Part shown: positions 1-9,238 of the stretch, one piece after another | How positions within the stretch are numbered: the stretch's first letter is position 1 | How the letters are laid out: each line of letters starts with the position of its first letter | NCBI RefSeq assembly: GCF_001591165.1 | Contig: NZ_BCUG01000004.1 | Location: forward strand, 62,001 to 126,000 | Length of the DNA stretch: 64,000 nt | Direction of reading: 5' to 3' | Source of the DNA: Thauera butanivorans NBRC 103042 | Lineage (GTDB): Bacteria; Pseudomonadota; Gammaproteobacteria; Burkholderiales; Rhodocyclaceae | The notes under the pieces: model-generated | Told to the model about the DNA's origin: nothing | The model's database searches: none | The model's input: only the letters and a program-made list of their open reading frames with translations | Translations under genes and position numbers: made by a program

Positions 1-558
1 GGCCACGAGGCGGGCACCGACGTCGGCCCGGTGATCTCGCGCGCCGCCAGGGCCCGCATCCTGGAACTGATCGAAGCCGGCGTGCAGGAAGGCGCGACGC
101 TGGAACTGGACGGCCGCGCCCCGCAGGTGCTCGGCTACGCCGACGGCAACTTCGTCGCCCCCACGCTGTTCTCCGGCGTCAAGCCCGGCATGCGCATTTA
201 CGACGAGGAGATCTTCGGCCCGGTGCTGTGCACGCTGGCGGTGGACTCGCTCGACGAGGCCATCGCGCTGATCAACGCCAACCCCAACGGCAACGGCACC
301 GGGGTGTTCACCCAGTCGGGCGCGGCGGCGCGCAAGTTCCAGGAGGAGATCGACGTCGGCCAGGTGGGCATCAACGTGCCCATCCCGGTACCGGTGCCGC
401 TGTTCTCCTTCACCGGCTCGCGCGCCTCCAAGCTGGGCGACCTCGGCCCCTACGGCCAGCAGGTGGTCCTGTTCTACACCCAGACCAAGACCGTCACCGC
501 GCGCTGGTTCGACGACGGCGTGGTGGCGCCGGTCAACACCACGATCAGCCTCAAGTAA
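1..558 (+). CDS. mmsA: Methylmalonate-semialdehyde dehydrogenase (CoA-acylating), C-terminal part
   Basis: This is the last 185 residues of an aldehyde dehydrogenase; the gene enters from the left edge, so the start and the catalytic Cys are not visible. The fragment contains the C-terminal ALDH motif IFGPVL followed by a stretch matching the CoA-acylating subfamily ([15 protein letters not shown] and FTGSR). That subfamily oxidises (methyl)malonate semialdehyde to propionyl-CoA or acetyl-CoA with NAD and CoA. It is the first visible gene of a tight plus-strand run; 19 bp separate it from the acyl-CoA dehydrogenase, and mmsB closes the cluster. The pathway assignment to valine degradation rests on these neighbours. 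Confidence 0.93.
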   Translation, partial: GHEAGTDVGPVISRAARARILELIEAGVQEGATLELDGRAPQVLGYADGNFVAPTLFSGVKPGMRIYDEEIFGPVLCTLAVDSLDEAIALINANPNGNGTGVFTQSGAAARKFQEEIDVGQVGINVPIPVPVPLFSFTGSRASKLGDLGPYGQQVVLFYTQTKTVTARWFDDGVVAPVNTTISLK

Positions 559-577
559 GCCGGCCCGGAGCACCGCC

Positions 578-1738
578 ATGGACTTCGAACTCTCCGAAGA
601 CCAGTGTGCTTTCCGCGACACCGCGCGCGAATTCGCCCAGCGCGAGTTCGCGCCCCATGCGGGGCGCTGGGACACTGAAAGCATCTTCCCGATCGAGGCA
701 CTGCGCCACGCCGGCGAGCTGGGCTTCTGCGGCCTGTACGCGCTGGAGGAATACGGCGGCCTCGGCCTGCCGAGGCTGGACGCCAGCATCGTGTTCGAGG
801 AACTGGCCGCCGCCTGCCCTTCGACCACCGCCTACCTGACCATCCACAACATGGCGGCCTGGATGGTGACGCGCTTCGCCCGGCCCGAAATCGCGGCCGA
901 GTGGGGGCCGCGCCTGGCCTCGGGCGAGATGCTGGCCTCCTACTGCCTGACCGAACCGGGCGCCGGCTCGGACGCAGCCTCGCTCGCCACCCGCGCGCGA
1001 CGGGAGGGCGGGCACTACGTGCTCGACGGCGCCAAGGCCTTCATCTCGGGCGCCGGCGCCACCGACGCGCTGGTGGTCATGGCGCGCACCGGCGAAGCCG
1101 GGCCGAAGGGCATCTCGGCCTTCCTCGTCGCCGCCGACAGCCCCGGCATCGAATACGGCAAGAAGGAGCACAAGATGGGCTGGAACAGCCAGCCCACGCG
1201 CAGCATCACCTTCGACGGCGTGCGCGTGCCGGCCGCCCAGCGGCTCGGCGAGGAAGGCGAAGGCTTCGCCATCGCCATGAAGGGCCTGGACGGCGGCCGC
1301 ATCAACATCGCCACCTGCTCGGTGGGCGCGGCGCAGGGCGCATTGAACGCGGCGCTCGCCTACGTGCATGAACGCCGCCAGTTCGGCCGCCCGCTGGCGG
1401 ACTTCCAGGCGCTGCAGTTCAAGCTCGCCGACATGGCCACCGAACTGGTCGCCGCGCGCCAGATGGTGCGTCTGGCGGCCAGCCGGCTCGACGCCGGCGC
1501 GGCCGACGCCACGCTGTACTGCGCGATGGCCAAGCGCCTGGCCACCGACCTGGGCTTCTCGATCTGCAACGAGGCGCTGCAGATCCACGGCGGCTACGGC
1601 TACATCCGCGAATACCCGCTGGAACGCTACCTGCGCGACGCGCGGGTGCACCAGATCCTCGAAGGCACGAACGAGATCATGCGCGTCATCATCGCCCGCC
1701 GCATGCTCGCTGAACACACCACGGAGACCCCACGATGA
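578..1738 (+). CDS. Acyl-CoA dehydrogenase, probably isobutyryl-CoA dehydrogenase
   Basis: A 386-residue flavin acyl-CoA dehydrogenase, the usual length for the short-chain family. The FAD/substrate motif CLTEPGAGSD lies near residue 122, the QIHGGYGY motif is in the C-terminal domain, and LEGTNEI carries the expected catalytic Glu (residue 362, equivalent to the MCAD base). In this family it oxidises an acyl-CoA to the enoyl-CoA and passes electrons to ETF. Between mmsA and the hydratase/hydrolase genes, the natural substrate is isobutyryl-CoA from valine, giving methacrylyl-CoA. The stop overlaps the next start by 4 bp, implying translational coupling. Substrate specificity is inferred from context, not from residues. 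Confidence 0.93.
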   Translation: MDFELSEDQCAFRDTAREFAQREFAPHAGRWDTESIFPIEALRHAGELGFCGLYALEEYGGLGLPRLDASIVFEELAAACPSTTAYLTIHNMAAWMVTRFARPEIAAEWGPRLASGEMLASYCLTEPGAGSDAASLATRARREGGHYVLDGAKAFISGAGATDALVVMARTGEAGPKGISAFLVAADSPGIEYGKKEHKMGWNSQPTRSITFDGVRVPAAQRLGEEGEGFAIAMKGLDGGRINIATCSVGAAQGALNAALAYVHERRQFGRPLADFQALQFKLADMATELVAARQMVRLAASRLDAGAADATLYCAMAKRLATDLGFSICNEALQIHGGYGYIREYPLERYLRDARVHQILEGTNEIMRVIIARRMLAEHTTETPR

Positions 1739-2523
1739 GCACGCACACCTATCCCGGCCTGGCACTCGAAAAACAGGGCCACACCGCCATCCTGACACTG
1801 GACAACCCGCCGGCCAACACCTGGACGCAGGAAAGCCTGGCCGCACTGGTCGAAGTCATCGAAGCACTCAACGCCGACCGCGAGATCTACAGCCTGGTGG
1901 TGACCGGCAGAGGCGACAAGTTCTTTTCCGCCGGCGCCGATCTCAAGCTCTTCGCCAGCGGCGACAAGGCGGTGGCGGCGGGCATGGCGCACTACTTCGG
2001 CCTCGCCTTCGAGACCCTGTCGGCCTTCCGCGGCGTGTCGATCGCCGCGATCAACGGCTATGCGATGGGCGGCGGACTGGAATGCGCACTGGCCTGCGAC
2101 CTGCGCATCGCCGAGGAACAGGCGGTGCTGGCGCTGCCCGAAGCGGCCGTCGGCCTGCTGCCGTGCGCGGGCGGCACCCAGTGGCTGTCCTGGCTGGCCG
2201 GCGAAGGCTGGGCCAAGCGCCTGATCCTGTGCGGCGAGCGCCTGGACGCGGCCACCGCGCTGCGCATCCGCCTGGTGGAAGAAGTCACCGGCCGCGGCGA
2301 GGCGCTGGCGCGCGCGCTGGAACTTGCGCGCACGGTCGAAAAGCAGAGCCCCACCAGCGTGGCCGCCTGCAAGCGCCTGATCCAGGCCGCCCGCACCACC
2401 CCGCCGAACCAGGCGCTGCCCGACGAGCGCGCGGAGTTCGTCAAGCTGTTCGACACCGCCGACCAGCGCGAAGGCGTCACCGCCTTCCTCGAAAAGCGCG
2501 CCCCGCAATGGCGCAACGCCTGA
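1735..2523 (+). CDS. Enoyl-CoA hydratase (methacrylyl-CoA hydration)
   Basis: A 262-residue crotonase-fold protein. The oxyanion-hole stretches are visible as FFSAGADLK and INGYAMGGGLECALACDLRIA, and the ALPEAAVGLLPCAGGTQ segment carries the Glu expected in active hydratases. Its predicted role is to add water to methacrylyl-CoA, giving 3-hydroxyisobutyryl-CoA, the step between the dehydrogenase upstream and the hydrolase downstream. The ATG overlaps the end of the dehydrogenase gene and 10 bp separate it from the next gene, so all are probably on one mRNA. A broader short-chain enoyl-CoA hydratase activity cannot be excluded. Confidence 0.92.
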   Translation: MSTHTYPGLALEKQGHTAILTLDNPPANTWTQESLAALVEVIEALNADREIYSLVVTGRGDKFFSAGADLKLFASGDKAVAAGMAHYFGLAFETLSAFRGVSIAAINGYAMGGGLECALACDLRIAEEQAVLALPEAAVGLLPCAGGTQWLSWLAGEGWAKRLILCGERLDAATALRIRLVEEVTGRGEALARALELARTVEKQSPTSVAACKRLIQAARTTPPNQALPDERAEFVKLFDTADQREGVTAFLEKRAPQWRNA

Positions 2524-2533
2524 GGAGGCAGCG

Positions 2534-3673
2534 ATGGACGACTGCGTGATCCTGCGCGAATTCCCCACCGCCTGCGGCCGGCGCTTCGGCCATGCGACGC
2601 TGAACGCGCCGAAGAGCCTCAACGCCCTGTCGCTGGACATGATCGACCGCCTCGCGCCCCAGCTCGACGCCTGGGCCGCCGACCCCGCCATCGTCGGCGT
2701 GCTGCTCGACGGCGCGGGCGAGAAGGCCTTCTGCGCCGGCGGCGACGTCGCCGCGCTCCACCATGCGATCAAGGCCATGCCCGAAGGCGAGGTACCGCAG
2801 GCGGCGAAGGATTTCTTCGAGCATGAATACCGCCTCGACCACCGCATCCACACCTACCCCAAGCCGATGCTGTGCTGGGGCCAGGGCATCGTCATGGGCG
2901 GCGGCATCGGCCTGATGGCCGGCTCCTCGCACCGCGTCGCCACGCCCACCACCCGCATGGCGATGCCCGAGATCACCATCGGCCTGTACCCGGACGTGGG
3001 CGGAAGCTGGTTCCTGCGCCACATGCCCGGGCGCAGCGGCCTGTTCCTGGCGCTGACCGGTGCGCCGCTCAACGCCGCCGACGCCCGCTTCGCCGGGCTG
3101 GCCGATTTCATCGTCGCCGATGCCGAGCGCGAACGTCTGCCCGCGCTGCTCGCCGACACCCGCTGGGATGCACCGGATGATGGCGGCAACGCCGCCAACC
3201 ACGCCCGCCTGGGCGCCCTGCTCGACCAGTTGGGAGCCAGCGTGTCGCCCGCCACCGTACAGCCCTCGCCGCTGCGCGCCCACTTCGACCGTATCGAGGC
3301 ATTGATCGGTCACGACGGCCTGGCCGACATCGCTGCCCGCCTGAGCGCGCTGGCCGAGGATGCCGACCCCTGGCTCGCCGCCGCCGGCAAGACCTTCGCG
3401 CGTGGCGCGCCCAGTTCGGCGCGGCTGTCGTGGGCACTGTGGCAGAAGACGCGCCACATGTCGCTGGCCGAGGTGTTCCGCACCGAATACCACGTGTCGG
3501 TCGCCGCCACCGCCCACCGCGACTTCGCCGAAGGCGTGCGCGCGCTGCTGATCGACAAGGACCGCAAGCCGCGCTGGCAATTCGCCACCGTGGAAGCCGT
3601 CCCCGACGAGATCATCGCGGACCACTTCGAGCCCCGTTACAGCGGCCCGCATCCGTTGGCCGACCTGGGCTGA
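2534..3673 (+). CDS. 3-hydroxyisobutyryl-CoA hydrolase
   Basis: A 379-residue crotonase-superfamily member, longer than a hydratase and of the length of HIBYL-CoA hydrolases. Typical stretches are KAFCAGGDVAALH, GIVMGGGIGLMAGSSHRV and MPEITIGLYPDVGGSWFL, followed by a long C-terminal helical part with the family-type KTRHMSLAEVF segment. It would hydrolyse 3-hydroxyisobutyryl-CoA to free 3-hydroxyisobutyrate, which MmsB then oxidises. An AGGAGG ribosome site lies just upstream of the ATG. It is the last gene before a G/C-rich repeat that separates it from mmsB. Confidence 0.93.
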   Translation: MDDCVILREFPTACGRRFGHATLNAPKSLNALSLDMIDRLAPQLDAWAADPAIVGVLLDGAGEKAFCAGGDVAALHHAIKAMPEGEVPQAAKDFFEHEYRLDHRIHTYPKPMLCWGQGIVMGGGIGLMAGSSHRVATPTTRMAMPEITIGLYPDVGGSWFLRHMPGRSGLFLALTGAPLNAADARFAGLADFIVADAERERLPALLADTRWDAPDDGGNAANHARLGALLDQLGASVSPATVQPSPLRAHFDRIEALIGHDGLADIAARLSALAEDADPWLAAAGKTFARGAPSSARLSWALWQKTRHMSLAEVFRTEYHVSVAATAHRDFAEGVRALLIDKDRKPRWQFATVEAVPDEIIADHFEPRYSGPHPLADLG

Positions 3674-3715
3674 ATAAAGGCGGACGCAATACCGTTCAGC
3701 CAGCCCCGGTTTTCT

Positions 3716-3830
3716 CCCTCCCCCCTCGCGGGGGAGGGCCGGGGAGAGGGGGCGCCCCGCAGGGGCGTAAGTAGCCGTCGTAATGGCTGGGCCTTGTCCC
3801 GCACTCGCGCCCCCCTCTCCCCAACCCCTC
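3716..3830. repeat. G/C-rich inverted repeat between hydrolase gene and mmsB
   Basis: The 194-bp gap contains a perfect 9-bp hairpin, CCCTCCCCC/GGGGGAGGG (3716-3738). It also contains a near-perfect inverted repeat of about 20 bp: the arm around 3734-3754 pairs with 3807-3830. It looks like the dispersed palindromic intergenic repeats common in high-GC betaproteobacteria. It could stabilise the upstream mRNA or partly terminate transcription within the valine cluster; neither is shown. Confidence 0.6.
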
Positions 3831-3867
3831 TCATCAAACCGCATCGCAACCAGGAGGAGACACCACA

Positions 3868-4776
3868 ATGACGGACAAGCACATCGCCTTCATCGGCCTC
3901 GGCAACATGGGTGGCCCGATGGCCATCAACCTCGCCAGGGCCGGCCTCGCGGTACGCGCCTTCGACCTCGACCCCGCCGCCCGCGCGCGCGTCGCCGAGC
4001 ACGGCGCGCACATCGCCGACTCGGCCCGCGCGGCGGCGGACGGGGCCGGCATCGTCATCAGCATGCTGCCGGCCAGCCGCCATGTCGAAGGGCTGTTCCT
4101 CGGCAACGGCAACGAACCCGGCCTGCTCGCCGCCCTGCCCGCCGGTACGCTGCTGATCGACTGCAGCACCATCGCCCCGGCCAGCGCGCAGAAGCTGGCC
4201 GCGGCCGGCCACGCGGCCGGCATCGCGGTGCTCGACGCGCCGGTCTCCGGCGGCACCGCGGGCGCCGCCGCCGGCACGCTGACCTTCATGGTGGGCGGGG
4301 CAACAGAAGACCTCGCCCGCGCCGAACCCATCCTGCGCCACATGGGCCAGAACGTCTTCCATGCCGGCGGAGCGGGCGCCGGCCAGGCCGCCAAGCTGTG
4401 CAACAACATGCTGCTCGGCATCCTGATGATCGGCACCAGCGAAGCGCTGTCGCTGGGCCAGTCGCTCGGCCTGGACCCGGCGGTGCTCGCAGGCATCATG
4501 AAAGTCAGCTCCGGCGGCAACTGGGTGCTGGAAAAGTACAACCCGGTGCCCGGCGTGATGGACAACGTACCCGCCGCGCGCGGCTACAGCGGCGGCTTCG
4601 GCACCGACCTGATGCTGAAGGACCTCGGCCTCGCGCTGGAAGCGGCCATCGCCAGCCGGAGCCCGGTGCCGCTGGGCGGGCTGGCCGAATCGCTGTACGC
4701 CGCGCACAGCCGAGCCGGCAACGGCGGGCTGGACTTCTCCAGCATCATCGGCTTGCTGCAGGCGCGAAAGCAGTAG
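3868..4776 (+). CDS. mmsB: 3-hydroxyisobutyrate dehydrogenase
   Basis: A 302-residue beta-hydroxyacid dehydrogenase. The N-terminal dinucleotide-binding motif GLGNMGGPMA starts at residue 10, the substrate motif APVSGGT is in the middle, and GAGAGQAAKLCNN contains the catalytic Lys (residue 176). It oxidises 3-hydroxyisobutyrate to methylmalonate semialdehyde with NAD, feeding MmsA. A strong AGGAGGAGA ribosome site precedes the ATG. It follows the other valine genes on the same strand but is set apart by the inverted repeat, so its expression may differ somewhat from the upstream genes. Confidence 0.95.
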   Translation: MTDKHIAFIGLGNMGGPMAINLARAGLAVRAFDLDPAARARVAEHGAHIADSARAAADGAGIVISMLPASRHVEGLFLGNGNEPGLLAALPAGTLLIDCSTIAPASAQKLAAAGHAAGIAVLDAPVSGGTAGAAAGTLTFMVGGATEDLARAEPILRHMGQNVFHAGGAGAGQAAKLCNNMLLGILMIGTSEALSLGQSLGLDPAVLAGIMKVSSGGNWVLEKYNPVPGVMDNVPAARGYSGGFGTDLMLKDLGLALEAAIASRSPVPLGGLAESLYAAHSRAGNGGLDFSSIIGLLQARKQ

Positions 4777-4877
4777 GCTCCCGGCGGGCGCCCACGGCCC
4801 CGGCGGCGCCCGCACCAGTTCGATGAGAGCCGAACCCGGCAGCCCACATTGACGGCCGGCCTGCTCCAGGCGGAAAC

Positions 4878-4896
4878 TAAGAACGATTCTCGATAG
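4878..4896. promoter_or_regulatory. Possible Fur-box-like site upstream of the FecI-type sigma gene
   Basis: A/T-rich in a G/C-rich surround, this stretch contains AGAAcgaTTCT flanked by further A/T bases, 58 to 76 bp before the sigma-factor start. FecI-type genes are usually repressed by Fur with iron. The match to the full 19-bp Fur consensus is only partial, so this is a candidate operator. Confidence 0.35.
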
Positions 4897-4953
4897 CCAG
4901 CCAAGGGGAGGTTCCCGGTAGCCAGCGCTTCTTTCCGCTTCCCGGAGCATGCC

Positions 4954-5451
4954 GTGCCTGCCACCCCCAACGTCGACGAGCTGTACACCGATCATCACAA
5001 ATGGCTGCACACCTGGCTGCGCCGCCGGCTCGGCTGCACCCACCGCGCCGCCGATCTGACGCACGACACCTTCCTGCGCCTGCTTGCCCGTGAAGAGCCG
5101 GTCGCCATCCAGGAGCCACGGGCCTTCCTGACCACCATCGCGCAGCGTCTGCTGTCCAACCACTGGCGGCGCGAGTACCTGGAACAAGCCTGGCTCGAAG
5201 CCCTGGCCCTGCGGCCCGAGGCGCTGGCCCCCTCGCCCGAGGAGCGGCAGGTAGTCCTCTCCACGCTGATCGAGATCGACGCCCTGCTGTCCACCCTGCC
5301 CGGCGAAGTGCGCCGCGCCTTCCTGCTGTCGCAGTTCGACGGCCTCAACCAGGCCCAGATCGCCGCCGAACTCGGCGTCTCGGTGACCACCGTCAAGCGT
5401 TACCTGACCCGGGCCGGCACCCTGTGCTACTTCGCCCTCGATGCCGGCTGA
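4954..5451 (+). CDS. FecI-type ECF RNA polymerase sigma factor
   Basis: A 165-residue ECF sigma factor. Region 2 is visible at the N-terminus (DHHKWLHTWLRRRLG, then AADLTHDTFLRLL) and region 4 at the C-terminus (FLLSQFDGLNQAQIAAELGVSVTTVKRYL, a helix-turn-helix). GTG at 4954 is chosen because a GGAG lies 6 bp upstream and an earlier ATG at 4949 is out of frame. The FecR-type gene overlaps its 3' end and a TonB receptor with an N-terminal signalling domain follows, the classical cell-surface signalling arrangement. It should direct transcription of the receptor gene when ferric-siderophore binds outside. Confidence 0.92.
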   Translation: MPATPNVDELYTDHHKWLHTWLRRRLGCTHRAADLTHDTFLRLLAREEPVAIQEPRAFLTTIAQRLLSNHWRREYLEQAWLEALALRPEALAPSPEERQVVLSTLIEIDALLSTLPGEVRRAFLLSQFDGLNQAQIAAELGVSVTTVKRYLTRAGTLCYFALDAG

Positions 5452-6433
5452 GATGTCCTCTGCGACGCCCCAGCCGCCGGCCGACTTCGATCCGGCAATC
5501 GCCAGCCGTGCCGTGGAATGGCTGTTCGAACTGCAGGAGGCCGGCGACGCCGAAGCGCCACGCCGGGCTTTCGAAAGCTGGCTGGCCGAGCACCCCGACC
5601 ACCGCCGCGCCTGGGAACACATCCAGCGCGTCAACGCCCGCCTGCACTCGGTGGCCGACAACGCGCCGCCGGTGCGCAAGGCGCTGCTCGGCGGCCCCCG
5701 CCGCCAGCGCCGCGAACTGCTCATCGCGCTGCTCACCGCCGGTGCCAGCGGCGGCCTGTGGCTGCACAGCGGCCACGGCCGGCGCAGCACCGGCCTGCTG
5801 GCCGACCTGCGCACCGGCGTCGGCGAACGCCGCACACTGGAGCTGGCCGACGGCAGCGAACTGGCGATCAACAGCGACAGCGCGCTGGACGTCCGCTTCG
5901 ACGAGCAGGCCCGGCAACTGAGCCTGCACCGCGGCGAAATCCTCATCCGCACGGGGCAGGATCCGGCCAGACGCCCCTTCGTCGTCCTCACCCGCTACGG
6001 TGCGCTGCGCCCGCTCGGCACCCGCTTTGCCGTGCGCATCCTGCCGGACGCCGGCCACCTCGCCGTCTTCGAAGGCGCCGTCGCCGTCCAGCACAGTGGC
6101 GACACGGCGCCGCGCGTCACCCTGCAGGCCGGTGAACAACTGCGCTTCGCCCCGGGCCTCGACGAAGCGCCGCAGGCCGCCGACGAAAACGCCGTCGCCT
6201 GGCGTGAAGACATCCTGGTCGCCGCCAACATGCGGCTCGCCGACTTCCTCGCCGAAGTCGGCCGGCATCGCCACGGCCGGCTCGCCTGCGCGCCGGAAAT
6301 CGCCGACTGGCGCGTTTCCGGCACCTACCGGCTGGACGACACCGACCGCATCCTCGACGTCCTGCGCGCCAGCCTGCCGGTGCGTATCCACACCCTCACG
6401 CGTTACTGGGTCACGGTGCATCCCGCCACCTGA
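5441..6433 (+). CDS. FecR-type anti-sigma/sigma-regulator membrane protein
   Basis: A 330-residue protein with the family's layout: an N-terminal cytoplasmic anti-sigma region (AVEWLFELQEAGDAEAPRRAFESWLAEHP), a short hydrophobic segment near residues 90-105, and a periplasmic FecR domain (LADGSELAINSDSALDVRF ... FVVLTRYGALRPLGTRFAVR). It would hold the sigma factor inactive and receive the signal from the receptor's N-terminal domain. The start at 5441 overlaps the sigma gene; an in-frame ATG at 5453 is an alternative. The receptor gene follows after 94 bp, which probably contains the sigma-dependent promoter. Confidence 0.92.
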   Translation: MPAEMSSATPQPPADFDPAIASRAVEWLFELQEAGDAEAPRRAFESWLAEHPDHRRAWEHIQRVNARLHSVADNAPPVRKALLGGPRRQRRELLIALLTAGASGGLWLHSGHGRRSTGLLADLRTGVGERRTLELADGSELAINSDSALDVRFDEQARQLSLHRGEILIRTGQDPARRPFVVLTRYGALRPLGTRFAVRILPDAGHLAVFEGAVAVQHSGDTAPRVTLQAGEQLRFAPGLDEAPQAADENAVAWREDILVAANMRLADFLAEVGRHRHGRLACAPEIADWRVSGTYRLDDTDRILDVLRASLPVRIHTLTRYWVTVHPAT

Positions 6434-6527
6434 GCAAAATAACGCACCGCGGGTGGTCTACTTTTTTTCCTCGTCGGACAAACAAGGTGAAGCCGCATTT
6501 TTCACCTTCACCACCCGAGGAAACACC

Positions 6528-8938
6528 ATGCCCCATCACTACCTGCCGCGCCTGAGCCTGCTGGCCCTGGCCGTCGTCCATCTCGGCACCGCCGTGCCGG
6601 CGTTCGCCGCCGAAACAGCCGGTGCCGCCAAAACCGCCGTCCAGCGAAGCTACGACATCCCCGCCGGCCCGCTGGAAGCCGCCTTGAACCGCTTCGGCCG
6701 CGAAGCCGGCATCACGCTCGGCTTCTCCACCGGCCTCACCGCCGGCCTGCGCAGTCCCGGCCTGCAGGGCAGCCACGACCTTGCCAGCGGCCTTGCCCAG
6801 CTGCTGCAAGGCACGGGACTGGCGGCGGAAGCACGCGGCGACGGCAGCTATACCCTGTACAGGCTGCCAGCGGCGCAGGGCGAGGTCATGCTGGCGCCGG
6901 TGGCGGTGACGGCGCAGCTTGCGCGCCCCGGCGACCTGCCCGAAGCCTATGCGGGCGGCCAGGTCGCACGTGGCGGGCGCGTCGGCATGTTGGGCAACCA
7001 GGACATGATGGACACGCCGTTCAACCAGTCGAGCTACACCTCCGAACTGATCCGGAATCAGCAGGCGGTCACCGTGGGGGACGTACTCGATAACGATCCA
7101 GCCGTACGCCGGGATGCGCCGCCAAGCGGTACCTATGAGTTCTTCAACATCCGTGGCTTCAGTGTCACCACTGGAGATATGACGTTCAACGGGCTATACG
7201 GCATGCTGCCTTACTACAGCGTGGTGCCGGTGGAGTTCGTCGAACGGGTGGAAGTGCTGAAGGGTCCCAGTGCCTTGCTTGGTGGGATGTCGCCCAACGG
7301 CGCCGTAGGCGGTGGCATCAACATTGTGCCCAAGCGCGCCGCCGACGAGCCGCTCACACGCTTCACGCTGGGCGTGGAATCCAGATCACTCTGGCGCGCT
7401 CATGTTGATACGGGGCGTCGTTTCGGCGCCGACGGTGAATGGGGCATTCGTTTCAACGGCAGCTACAAGAGCGGCGACTCGTATGTCGATGACCAATCCC
7501 GGAAAGGCCATGTCGGCGCCCTGGCGCTGGACTATCGGGGCGAGCGGCTTCGCGTGGCAATGGATGTCTTCCGTCTCCACAATGAAGTACGAGGCGGGGA
7601 ATCGATCGTTGCCTATGCGGGTACCGGCTTGCCAAAGGCGCCCGACGGCAGTACCAATCTCATCCCGGGCCTGTACTTTCCCTCAACCACGGAGGGTGTG
7701 CTGTTGAGTGGCGAACTCGACATCAACGAGCACCTGACCGCTTTTGCCAAAATCGGTACCCGGCGCTATGTGCAGAAAGAGGGGCATCAGATTTCCGCCA
7801 TCTCGAATCTCGATGCCCTGGGCAACGGAACCCTGACGCTCTGGAGCTGGAATCAGGATCACCGCAACGTCACGGGGGAGGCGGGTATTCGGACATCCTT
7901 CCAGACGGGGCCGGTCAAGCATGCGCTCGTCATCAGCGGCTCCCGCTTGGATAGCGAGAATCGGGAATCCCGCTACCGCGTCTCCCAGTCAACCAATATC
8001 TACTCGCCGTCGGCCATCGCTGTATGGCCCCAGTTGCCTGGTGTTGCGACGAAGGTTTCTGACAGCACCCTGAGCGGCCTGGCCATTGCGGACACCATGA
8101 GTCTTGCCGAGGGCCGCGTGCTGTTGACGCTGGGTGTCCGCCGGCAAACGGTCAAGGCCGATTCGTTCAATTCGACCAGTGGCCTGCTCACGGCCAGCTA
8201 TGACAAGAGTGCCTGGACGCCGATGGTGGGCGTCGTGTTCAAGGCCAAGGAAAACCTCTCGTTCTATGCCAATGCGATCGAAGGTCTTTCGCAGGGAACG
8301 ATCGTCGGAGCCACCTACCAGAACGAGGGGAAGTGTTCCCACCTTACAAAACCAAGCAATTCGAAATCGGGGCGAAGCTGAAGACTGGCGCAATCGTCAA
8401 TACGCTGAGTGTCTTCCAGATCAAGAAGCCAAGCACTACGATCGATTACACTACTTCGCCGCTGCCTACATTGTTGCTGAATGGCGAACAGCGCAACCGC
8501 GGCATCGAATGGACGATCTTCGGCGAAGTGTCTCCTTCGGTGAGACTGCTGGGCGGCGTGACCTATACGCAGCCGAAGCTCACCCGGACACAAGACGGGG
8601 CGCAGGACGGCAACCATGCGGCGGGCGCTGCCCCGTGGACGGCAAACCTCGGTACCGAATGGGATCTGTCCGAGATTCCCGGCTTGACCCTGAGCGGCCG
8701 CGTGCTCTATACCAGCTCGCAGTATGCAAACAATGCCAACACGTTCAAGCTGCCAAGCTGGACGCGTCTGGACATTGGCGCCCGCTACGCCACGAGCATC
8801 GCCGGCAAGGCCACGATCTTCCGTGCGGGCATCAACAACGTGTTCGACAAGAACTACTGGTTGAGCACGCGCAGCTACGGCGCGTTTTCGCTGGCCGCTC
8901 CCCGGACGTTCCAATTGTCGGCAACGGTGGATTTCTGA
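6528..8938 (+). pseudogene. TonB-dependent siderophore receptor with N-terminal signalling domain, frameshifted
   Basis: Read across one frameshift this encodes a receptor of about 800 residues. In order it has a signal peptide (cut near AFAAETAG), an STN signalling domain (SYDIPAGPLEAALNRFGREAGI), a plug domain (DTPFNQSSYTSELIRNQQ ... FFNIRGFSV ... VEVLKGPSALLGG) and a beta-barrel ending in NVFDKNYW and a terminal Phe. The first frame closes at 8381, while barrel homology resumes in another frame from about 8330 (FPPYKTKQFEIGAKL) to 8938. Restoring one G in the G4 run at 8327-8330 rejoins the frames (NEG-GE-V). So this is either a real inactivating deletion or a sequencing error. From about 7060 the bases are richer in A/T than in the flanking genes. 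Confidence 0.88.
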
Positions 8939-9238
8939 TTCGTGATATCCGGCAGACAGTGCCGACGGTGTCGAACCGCCGACATCCACACGCCGGTTTT
9001 CCAGCCGCAGGCCACCGATGCACTGAAATCGTCAGCGCCAGTGATCCAGGATGTGGAACCGGCCCTGCACCGGCAAACCCGCAGCCTCCAGCGCGGCGAT
9101 GGCCCGCACGACGTGCTCGCAGCCCATGGAGCGGCAATCCGGCCACCATTCGCTTCAACGTGGACAAGGTGTTCGACAAATGGCGGGGGCAGCTTCGCTG
9201 GTGCAGTGGAGCAGGTGTGAATGGTTTGCCTGGCCCGT
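8939..9238. other. Gene-free stretch with fragments of decayed genes
   Basis: No complete gene is seen. On the plus strand 9133-9186 encodes GNPATIRFNVDKVFDKW. This resembles the receptor's own C-terminal GKATIFRAGINNVFDK and suggests a leftover of a second TonB receptor. On the minus strand 9032-9127 could encode a 31-residue peptide (MGCEHVVRAIAALEAAGLPV...) preceded in frame by WWPDCRS; it reads like the end of a small protein but I do not recognise it. Both are vestiges at best. Confidence 0.45.

Noticed and set aside
6434-6527. A FecI-type promoter directly before the receptor gene
   Set aside because: The position is right, but I could not identify convincing -35/-10 elements for this sigma class, so no site is claimed.
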